Assembly (NCBI RefSeq): GCF_013388355.1 | Contig: NZ_CP058246.1 | Location: 3,658,001 to 3,722,000, forward strand | Source of the DNA: Flavobacterium sp. LPB0248 | GTDB lineage: Bacteria; Bacteroidota; Bacteroidia; Flavobacteriales; Flavobacteriaceae | Length of the DNA stretch: 64,000 nucleotides | Reading direction: 5' to 3' | Shown: in pieces, positions 42,571-49,523 of the stretch | Position numbering within the stretch: position 1 is the stretch's first letter | Layout of the letters: each line of letters starts with the position of its first letter | Made by a program: the position numbers and the translations under genes | The notes under the pieces: model-generated | The model's input: the letters and a program-made list of their open reading frames with translations, nothing else | What the model was told of the DNA's origin: nothing | Database searches by the model: none

Positions 42571-44205
42571 ATGATTACAGTTAACGATATTTCGGTTCAA
42601 TTTGGTGGAACTACACTTTTTAGCGATGTTTCTTTTGCTATTAATGAAAATGATAAAATTGCCCTAATGGGTAAAAATGGTGCGGGAAAATCTACACTTT
42701 TAAAGATAATTGCAGGGGCAAACAAACCTTCAACAGGAAGTATTTCCGCTCCGAAAGAAGCTGTAATTGCATATCTGCCTCAGCATTTGCTTACCGAAGA
42801 TGGTGCTACCGTTATGGAAGAAGCGTCAAAAGCTTTCAGTGAGATTTTTAAAATGAAATCTGAAATCGATGAGATCAATGAGCAACTGACAGTTCGTACT
42901 GATTACGAAAGTGATGAATACATGAAATTGATCGAAAGAGTTTCTGACTTAAGCGAGAAATTTTATGCTATCGAAGAAGTGAACTACGAAGCGGAAGTTG
43001 AGAAAATATTAGTTGGTTTAGGTTTTGAAAGGGAAGATTTTGCACGTCAAACTTCAGAATTTTCAGGAGGATGGAGAATGCGTATTGAGTTAGCGAAGAT
43101 TTTATTGAGAAAACCAGATTTGATATTGCTGGATGAGCCTACTAACCACATGGATATTGAAAGTATTCAATGGTTAGAAGATTTCTTGTTGACTCAAGCA
43201 AAAGCAGTTGTGGTAATTTCGCACGATAGGGCGTTTGTAGATAATATTACAAATCGTACGATCGAGGTGACAATGGGAAGGATTTACGATTACAAAGCAA
43301 AATATTCTCATTACTTAGAATTAAGAAAAGACCGCCGTATCCATCAGCAGAAAGCGTATGATGAACAACAGAAAATGATTGCTGAAAACCGTGCTTTTAT
43401 TGAGCGTTTCAGAGGAACATTTTCTAAAACAGATGCTGTTCAATCTCGTGTCAAAATGCTTGAAAAACTAGAAATAGTGGAGGTTGATGAAGTTGATACA
43501 TCTGCATTGCGTTTAAAATTCCCACCAGCGGCACGTTCTGGTCAATATCCAGTTATTGTAAAAGAAATGTCTAAAGCTTATGGAGATCATGTTGTTTTTA
43601 AAGACGCAAATATTGTAATCGAACGTGGTCAGAAAGTAGCTTTTGTTGGAAAGAATGGTGAAGGAAAATCAACAATGATTAAAGCCATCATGAAAGAAAT
43701 TGGTGTTGATTCTGGAAGTGTTGAAATCGGACATAATGCTCAAATTGGGTATTTTGCTCAAAATCAAGCGGCACTATTAGATGAAAATGCGACCATTTTT
43801 GAAACTATTGATAGTATTGCTGTTGGAGATATCAGAACTCAGATTAAAAATATTCTAGGAGCTTTTATGTTTCAAGGAGATGATATTACTAAAAAAGTAA
43901 AAGTGCTTTCAGGAGGAGAAAAAACACGTTTGGCAATGATTAAATTATTGTTGGAGCCAGTTAACTTGTTGATTCTGGATGAGCCTTCGAATCACTTGGA
44001 TATGAAAACTAAAGATATTATTAAGGATGCCTTGCGTGATTTTGACGGTACTTTAATCTTAGTTTCGCACGATCGTGATTTCTTAGACGGTTTGGCTACT
44101 AAAGTTTTTGAATTTGGAAATAAAAGAGTAAAAGAACATTTTGAAGATGTAGCTGGTTTCTTGGCTCATAAGAAAATGGATTCTATGAGAGAAATCGAAA
44201 AATAA
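42571..44205 (+). CDS. ABC-F family ATP-binding cassette protein
   Basis: A 544-residue cytoplasmic protein with two ABC domains and no membrane segment. Walker A motifs are GKNGAGKST (first) and GKNGEGKST (second), with signatures SGGWRMR and SGGEKTR and Walker B LLDEPTNHMD and LILDEPSNHLD. A linker of about 80 residues (PtIM) lies between. ABC-F proteins act on ribosomes, either as translation factors (EttA/YbiT type) or in antibiotic protection. The short linker fits a housekeeping translation factor. Confidence 0.94.
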   Translation: MITVNDISVQFGGTTLFSDVSFAINENDKIALMGKNGAGKSTLLKIIAGANKPSTGSISAPKEAVIAYLPQHLLTEDGATVMEEASKAFSEIFKMKSEIDEINEQLTVRTDYESDEYMKLIERVSDLSEKFYAIEEVNYEAEVEKILVGLGFEREDFARQTSEFSGGWRMRIELAKILLRKPDLILLDEPTNHMDIESIQWLEDFLLTQAKAVVVISHDRAFVDNITNRTIEVTMGRIYDYKAKYSHYLELRKDRRIHQQKAYDEQQKMIAENRAFIERFRGTFSKTDAVQSRVKMLEKLEIVEVDEVDTSALRLKFPPAARSGQYPVIVKEMSKAYGDHVVFKDANIVIERGQKVAFVGKNGEGKSTMIKAIMKEIGVDSGSVEIGHNAQIGYFAQNQAALLDENATIFETIDSIAVGDIRTQIKNILGAFMFQGDDITKKVKVLSGGEKTRLAMIKLLLEPVNLLILDEPSNHLDMKTKDIIKDALRDFDGTLILVSHDRDFLDGLATKVFEFGNKRVKEHFEDVAGFLAHKKMDSMREIEK

Positions 44206-44227
44206 GTATTTTAAAATATAAAATTTT

Positions 44228-44261
44228 AAAGGGTATAAGTTTAATTCTTATGCCCTTTTTT
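44228..44261 (+). terminator. Terminator of the ABC-F gene
   Basis: AAAGGGTATAAG and CTTATGCCCTTT arms with a 7-base loop followed by TTTTT. Confidence 0.8.
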
Positions 44262-44445
44262 TATTGCTGTTTATTTTGATAACAGTATTTTAATGCAATT
44301 TTATTTACATAACGAATCTTTTTTTGTTATTTTAGTATTCTCATTTCGTGTTGACTAATAAAGAGTTAATTTTTTTTTGCCTAAAGACTATAAGTCGATT
44401 TTAAAATCGCTATAGAGATTAACATTTTACATTTATTTTAAGCCT

Positions 44446-45594
44446 ATGAATAAAAGTCTACTCCTACGAATTCTTTTTATTATAACCCCATTTTTTTTAC
44501 ATGCCCAAGATAATGTCAGTCAAGGAACTGATAAAAAAGAAAATGAAGAAGTAAAATATCCGCAGTTTCAATTAAAAGGACTTCTTCAAGCCAGATATTT
44601 GGAAAGTTTTGGCGATAATGTAGATGTTTTAGGAAATCAGCATTCAACTGGAGATGTAACCCAAAGTTCTTTTGATATAAAAAGAATGCGTGTTGGGTTA
44701 AATACCAAATTAAGCGAAACAACAGAAATTGTAATTCTGGTCAATCTAGCAGATTTTAAGTCAGATACAAAAGGGAAGGTTCTTGAGAATGCCTACGGGA
44801 AATATACTTTTAATAAATATATTGCTTTAACAGGAGGGCAATTTCGCCCTGCATTTGGTATCGAGGAGCTTGTTCCTGTAGATATTATTAAATCTTTTGA
44901 TTTTTCGAATCAGTATTATGAATTCGGAAAAAACGGATGGACAAGTTTCCAAATTGGTGCATCGGCAACAGGAGCTTTTGATATTGGAAAAATTCCTGTG
45001 AATTATGCTGTTTCAGTTTTAAACGGAAACGGAAAAAATCAGGAGATGGACAAAGACAACGGAAAGCAATTTTCTTCGAGATGGGTTTTTGGTTTGTCAA
45101 AAGAACATAAAATAAATCTTGGTTTAAATGGCGGTTTCGGAAAAGTTTTTAAAGAAGATGTTTTTGCAATCGGCGCAGATATTACCAGTGATTTTAAATT
45201 GACGGATAAATTTAGTTTTGATTTACAGATAGAGTATAAGCAGGGAACAAACCATAATTTGTACTATTCGCTTCCAGTTACTGGCAGAACAGATAATGTT
45301 GCCGATTACCAGATGAGAGGAATTTATTTTCTTCCGAATTTGAGATATGTAGTAGATTATAAAAAACTTACAGCGCTTGAATTGTCTTGTCGTTATGAGA
45401 CTTTCGATCCAAGTTATAAAATCAATTCAAACGTACGCACCACTTATACGCCAATGATTAGTTTAGAATTCGGAAAATCGTATACAGGCCGTATCGAAAT
45501 GGGATTTGAAATTGACAGATTCGATAAAAGTATTCCAGATACATTAAACTATAATAATGATTTGTTTTTAATTCAGTTGCAGCTCAGAATTTAA
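44446..45594 (+). CDS. Phosphate-selective porin (OprO/OprP-like)
   Basis: A 382-residue outer-membrane porin with signal peptide MNKSLLLRILFIITPFFLHAQ. Strands such as FQLKGLLQARYLESF, FDIKRMRVGLNTKLSETTEIVILV and FRPAFGIEELVP match porin_O_P proteins. The terminal residue is Ile after LQLQLRI, slightly unusual since most barrels end in an aromatic residue. It is 21 bp upstream of a DASS-type anion symporter, so outer- and inner-membrane steps for an anion are encoded together. Confidence 0.87.
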   Translation: MNKSLLLRILFIITPFFLHAQDNVSQGTDKKENEEVKYPQFQLKGLLQARYLESFGDNVDVLGNQHSTGDVTQSSFDIKRMRVGLNTKLSETTEIVILVNLADFKSDTKGKVLENAYGKYTFNKYIALTGGQFRPAFGIEELVPVDIIKSFDFSNQYYEFGKNGWTSFQIGASATGAFDIGKIPVNYAVSVLNGNGKNQEMDKDNGKQFSSRWVFGLSKEHKINLGLNGGFGKVFKEDVFAIGADITSDFKLTDKFSFDLQIEYKQGTNHNLYYSLPVTGRTDNVADYQMRGIYFLPNLRYVVDYKKLTALELSCRYETFDPSYKINSNVRTTYTPMISLEFGKSYTGRIEMGFEIDRFDKSIPDTLNYNNDLFLIQLQLRI

Positions 45595-45615
45595 TTCACC
45601 TTAATTTTTGTTTTT

Positions 45616-47046
45616 ATGAAAGAAGTAAAAATTCCTCAGACTTTAATTACGCTGGCAGTTTTAGTTGCCATTTGGTTTATTCCAGCTCCAGAAGGTGTTG
45701 TGATAGAGGCGTGGCATTTATTTGCCATTTTCGTAGCTACGATTTTAGGAATCATCTTAAAAGCGGCTCCAATGGGAACAATGTGTATGATTGCAATTGC
45801 TTTAACGGCAATGTCTCAGGTTTTAGCTCCTGGAGATCCTGGAAAGTCGATTACATTGGCTTTAAGAGGATTTGGAGACAAAGTAATCTGGCTGATTGGA
45901 ATTTCGTTTTTTATAGCAAGAGGGTTTATAAAAACGGGTCTAGGGAATAGAATTGCTTTTTTATTCATAAAAATATTTGGAAAAAGTTCTTTGGGATTGG
46001 CGTATGGCTTAGGATTGGCAGATTTGGTTCTAGCTCCAGCTGTTCCGAGTAATACTGCGAGAGGAGGAGGAATTGTTTATCCGATTATGAAATCAATGTC
46101 GATGAGTTTTGGTTCCATGCCAGACAAGCCTGAAACACATAGAAAACTTGGGGCTTATTTAACTTTGAATAGTTATAATATGAATTTGATTGCTTCTTCT
46201 ATGTTTTTAACGGGAACGGCAAGTAATCCGATGTGTCAGAAGTTTGCGCTTAATTTAGGAATAAAAATCAGCTGGATGTCTTGGGCTGCAGCGGCGATTG
46301 TTCCAGGTTTGTGTGCTTTTATTGTGATTCCGTTTGTGCTTTATAAAATTTATCCGCCAGAGTTAAAAAAGACTGGAGATGCACCACAGATTGCAACACA
46401 GAAATTGAAAGAGATGGGCGCGATCACGAGAGATGAATGGATGATGTTGCTGACCTTTTTTATTCTGCTTTTTCTCTGGATGACGGGAGATTTATTTTCT
46501 ATTGATGCAACAACGACTGCATTTATCGGATTGGTAATTTTGCTTTTAACTTCGGTTTTGACTTGGGAAGATGTTAAATCAGAAAAAGGGGCTTGGGATA
46601 CTATTGTATGGTTTTCTGTTCTAGTAATGATGGCCAGTTCGCTTAACGAATTGGGTTTTATTGCTTGGTTTAGCGACTTAGTAAAAGCTCAAATTGGCGG
46701 ATTAAGCTGGCAGATGGCTTTTCCGATTATTATATTGGTATATTTCTTTAGCCATTATCTTTTTGCAAGTGCAACCGCACACGTTGCAGCAATGTATGCG
46801 GCTTTACTTGGTGTTGGTGTTTCGCTTGGAATTCCGGGGTTATTGCTAGCGTTTATGCTTGGTTTTGTCGGATCTCTTTACGGAACTTTAACGCACTATG
46901 GTCATGGTCCAGCACCTGTATTTTTCGGGAGCGGTTACGTTGACCTAAAGAGCTGGTGGGTCAAAGGGCTTATAACCGGTTTGGTTATGCTCTTAATCTA
47001 TATGGTAATTGGAGGATTATGGCTCCGAATTATTGGATATTTTTAG
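45616..47046 (+). CDS. DASS (SLC13) family sodium/anion symporter
   Basis: A 476-residue inner-membrane transporter with about 11-12 helices. The substrate signature SNTARGGGIVYPIMKSMS and the second TGTASNPMCQKF correspond to the two SNT-type motifs of the DASS family, whose members import C4-dicarboxylates, citrate, 2-oxoglutarate or sulfate with sodium. The length and motif spacing resemble the CitT/SodiT1 2-oxoglutarate/malate translocators. It is co-transcribed with the porin upstream. Its stop overlaps the stop of a convergent GNAT gene by 4 bp. Confidence 0.92.
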   Translation: MKEVKIPQTLITLAVLVAIWFIPAPEGVVIEAWHLFAIFVATILGIILKAAPMGTMCMIAIALTAMSQVLAPGDPGKSITLALRGFGDKVIWLIGISFFIARGFIKTGLGNRIAFLFIKIFGKSSLGLAYGLGLADLVLAPAVPSNTARGGGIVYPIMKSMSMSFGSMPDKPETHRKLGAYLTLNSYNMNLIASSMFLTGTASNPMCQKFALNLGIKISWMSWAAAAIVPGLCAFIVIPFVLYKIYPPELKKTGDAPQIATQKLKEMGAITRDEWMMLLTFFILLFLWMTGDLFSIDATTTAFIGLVILLLTSVLTWEDVKSEKGAWDTIVWFSVLVMMASSLNELGFIAWFSDLVKAQIGGLSWQMAFPIIILVYFFSHYLFASATAHVAAMYAALLGVGVSLGIPGLLLAFMLGFVGSLYGTLTHYGHGPAPVFFGSGYVDLKSWWVKGLITGLVMLLIYMVIGGLWLRIIGYF

Positions 47047-47345
47047 ATTCTAATTCCTGGAGGAAGCAATTCTTTATATCGAGGGTTTTTTTTGAAAAAT
47101 GAAACAATCTTTGGGTGGATAGGAACTACTCTATAATTTTTTTCAGAACTTAAATCTAATATGTTTTTAAGTAGCGTATTAATTGTTTCTTCGTCTTCGT
47201 ATGAATCTGGTTTGTTGATCTTGGTTAAAAAGATTTTTTTTTCTTGAAATGAATACTCAACTGCTAACATTCCTTCAGGAATGACAGTTTCAAATTGGCG
47301 TGCAAAAGTGTTGTCTTTGATTTCCATAGTTACAGAAGATTCCAT
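47043..47345 (-). CDS. Small GNAT-like N-acetyltransferase (YjdJ/COG2388 type)
   Basis: A 100-residue protein. MEIKDNTFARQFETVIPEGMLAVEYSFQEKKIFLTK and then the TLLKNILDLSSEKNYRVVPIHPKI helix-strand unit match the short GNAT-like fold of COG2388/YjdJ, often annotated as an N-acetyltransferase though it lacks a strong acetyl-CoA loop. It ends in VSFFKKNPRYKELLPPGIRI. The function in vivo is unknown. Confidence 0.8.
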   Translation of the reverse strand: MESSVTMEIKDNTFARQFETVIPEGMLAVEYSFQEKKIFLTKINKPDSYEDEETINTLLKNILDLSSEKNYRVVPIHPKIVSFFKKNPRYKELLPPGIRI

Positions 47346-47636
47346 AGTAATTTCTTGTTAGGTTATTGGTAAATAGTGAATTTGGGACTCGAAATTTTAT
47401 TGAAAGAAAATTCTTTATAAGTTTTAAATTCAAGAAATATTTCGAATTGCAAAGGTAATCATTTGATTTTCAATATTAAATTATTTTTTGCAGCTATAAA
47501 CTTTAAGTTTTTGTTTTGAACTTGGATTTTTTTTGAATTGCTATAAAATAGGTCTGAAATTTGATTATCATGACATTAAAAAAAGTAACTTTATTTTTTC
47601 CAATAAAGGTCTTAATGGTAATTTCATTTTAATGTT

Positions 47637-48296
47637 ATGAGTAAAATTCCCGTATATTTTATGCCAGGTCTGGCGGCAAGTTCATCTATTTTTGAAAGAA
47701 TAAAATTGGATGAAGATACTTTTGAAATGCATCTTTTGGAATGGGAAATTCCAAACCAAAAAGAATCTTTGTCAGATTATGCACTTCGAATTAGTAAAAA
47801 CATAAAACACGAAAATCCTGTTTTAATTGGGGTTTCTTTTGGAGGAATTCTAGTACAGGAAATTTCAAAGCATATAAAAACACGAAAAGTCATTATTATA
47901 TCGAGTGTAAGAAGTAATCATGAATTCCCAAAAAGAATGAAAATAGGGAAGAAGACAAAAGCTTACAAGCTAATTCCGATGCAGTTAATTCTTAATATTG
48001 AGAAACTGGCTAAATTTTCATTTGGCGAAAAGGTCAATAAACGCATTAAATTGTATGAGAAATTTTTATCTGTACGTGATTTAGGATATTTGCAATGGGC
48101 TGTAGAAAGTGTGATTTTATGGGATCGAGATAAAATTGACGAAAATGTAGTTCATATTCACGGAGATCAAGACGAAGTCTTTCCGATTAAATATATTGAT
48201 AAATGCATTTTAGTCAAAGGAGGAACCCATATTATGATCTTGAATAAGTACAAATGGCTGAATGAGAATTTGCCTTCTATTATATTGGAAGATTAA
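47637..48296 (+). CDS. Alpha/beta hydrolase
   Basis: A 219-residue cytoplasmic alpha/beta hydrolase with no signal peptide. The elbow GVSFGG puts the nucleophile at Ser67; HGDQDEVF provides Asp179 and GGTHIM provides His198, a full triad. The lid is short. It may hydrolyse small esters or be a lipase-like enzyme; no substrate motif is visible. It is monocistronic, between divergent GNAT and a REP-like palindrome. Confidence 0.87.
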   Translation: MSKIPVYFMPGLAASSSIFERIKLDEDTFEMHLLEWEIPNQKESLSDYALRISKNIKHENPVLIGVSFGGILVQEISKHIKTRKVIIISSVRSNHEFPKRMKIGKKTKAYKLIPMQLILNIEKLAKFSFGEKVNKRIKLYEKFLSVRDLGYLQWAVESVILWDRDKIDENVVHIHGDQDEVFPIKYIDKCILVKGGTHIMILNKYKWLNENLPSIILED

Positions 48297-48320
48297 AATT
48301 CTTTTTTTATGCATATAGTT

Positions 48321-48416
48321 TTGTCATCCTGAGGAACGAAGGATCACACTAGAAACTCCATGCAGAGAATCGTCAATCTTTGTCGAGCACAAGTGTGCTT
48401 CGTTCCTCAGGATGAC
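48321..48416. repeat. REP-like palindrome, copy B
   Basis: Outer arms TTGTCATCCTGAGGAACGAA and TTCGTTCCTCAGGATGAC, as in copy A at 13573. The core contains CAATCTTTGTCGA (48374-48386) in the same orientation as in A, while the ATCACACTAGAAAC segment is on the opposite side relative to A. Confidence 0.8.
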
Positions 48417-48478
48417 TAGCTAGACAGAGGATCTTCAGTGGCAAATCTAAAATCCAAACTCAACAATCTAAAATAAAA

Positions 48479-48511
48479 AAATCCCAAACTCTTTTTAGAA
48501 TTTGGGATTTA
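48479..48511 (-). terminator. Terminator of the TPR-like gene
   Basis: AAATCCCAAA and TTTGGGATTT arms around a loop, with a T run on the reverse strand. Confidence 0.75.
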
Positions 48512-48531
48512 TAATATTGTATTTTAGAAAA

Positions 48532-49047
48532 TTAGATTTTCTTCATTTGTTCTTTCATCATAGAGATTTGCTCTTTCAGCATACCTTGTTTGTCTAATTT
48601 TTTAGCTTCGTTTAATAAATTAGTCGCTTCCAATTTTCTTCTGCGTGACATTGCAACTCCTGCAAGGTTTAATTTAGCTACAGCCAAATCCATATCCATT
48701 GATAATCCAAGTTCGATTGCTTTTTTGAAATGTTTCTCCGCTTGGTTAATATTGGTTTGAGATAACATGATACCTTGTAAATAATTTAAGTATCCTTGTT
48801 GTTTTCTTACTAATGCATCTTCTGGATTTTTGATATATGATAACCATTTATTAGCACCTTCAAAGTCTTGTTTTCTTAATTTAAGGAAGGCTAAAAGGAT
48901 AAATTCATTTTTAAAATAAAGAAAAATTGGAATTGCAGTCAATAAGATAAGGAATATACCATTCCCAATATTACTTTCTGTAAATTGCCAAATGCCCGCC
49001 ACTACAAGAAGTCCGGCCAAAATAAGTTTAATATTCTTGTGAAACAT
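48532..49047 (-). CDS. Membrane protein with TPR-like repeats
   Basis: A 171-residue protein. Two membrane helices (about 5-25 and 30-50) anchor a cytoplasmic or periplasmic tail of paired helices (such as DFEGANKWLSYIKN, AEKHFKKAIELGLSMDMDLAVAKLNLAGVAMSRRRKLEATNLL) typical of tetratricopeptide repeats. TPRs mediate protein contacts. No partner is indicated by the neighbours. The gene lies next to rpmH on the opposite strand. Confidence 0.8.
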   Translation of the reverse strand: MFHKNIKLILAGLLVVAGIWQFTESNIGNGIFLILLTAIPIFLYFKNEFILLAFLKLRKQDFEGANKWLSYIKNPEDALVRKQQGYLNYLQGIMLSQTNINQAEKHFKKAIELGLSMDMDLAVAKLNLAGVAMSRRRKLEATNLLNEAKKLDKQGMLKEQISMMKEQMKKI

Positions 49048-49111
49048 AATTATTGTAAATTTGTGATTGCAAAGATAGTAAAAGGAATTAAAAATATTTT
49101 TATAAAAGTAC

Positions 49112-49141
49112 TTGCCAGAAAAAAAAGTCTTTGTATATTTG
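49112..49141 (+). promoter_or_regulatory. Promoter of rpmH
   Basis: TTG (49112-49114), 19-base spacer and perfect TATATTTG (49134-49141), 75 bp upstream of the rpmH start. Confidence 0.82.
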
Positions 49142-49216
49142 CACTCGGTTTTTGAACAACGATATCCAAAACCAAATAAACGAGTTAATAGATACCATTT
49201 TTAAAGATACAAAGCA

Positions 49217-49378
49217 ATGAGCAAAAGAACGTTTCAACCATCGAAAAGAAAAAGAAGAAATAAGCACGGATTTATGGACAGAATGGCTTCTGCGAATGGA
49301 AGAAAAGTTCTAGCGCGTAGAAGAGCAAAAGGAAGACATAAATTAACTGTTTCTAGCGAGCCTAGACACAAAAAATAA
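49217..49378 (+). CDS. rpmH: 50S ribosomal protein L34
   Basis: A 53-residue, highly basic ribosomal protein: [20 protein letters not shown], then [20 protein letters not shown]. The pattern is diagnostic of L34. In many bacteria rpmH is near oriC and rnpA; here carB follows and no rnpA or dnaA is seen, so the usual oriC cluster is absent. It has its own promoter and terminator. Confidence 0.97.
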
Positions 49379-49397
49379 TGTTTGTATAAACATACAT

Positions 49398-49431
49398 AAG
49401 GCGATTACTTTTTTAGTATCGCCTTTTTTTA
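49398..49431 (+). terminator. Terminator of rpmH
   Basis: AAGGCGAT and ATCGCCTT arms with an inner ACT/AGT pairing and trailing T run. Confidence 0.85.
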
Positions 49432-49523
49432 TACCTTGTCGGTAAAAAATCTCTCAACTTTCTAGTTTATAGTGCACTAGAAAAGTTTTTTTAAATCGTA
49501 AATAACTACACAATACATACAAA

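Noticed and set aside
45672..45950. 92-codon plus-strand frame inside the symporter gene
   Set aside because: Alternate frame of the DASS symporter with no recognisable domain.
49112..49378. rpmH as a marker of the chromosome origin
   Set aside because: No dnaA, dnaN, rnpA or DnaA-box cluster is seen nearby.
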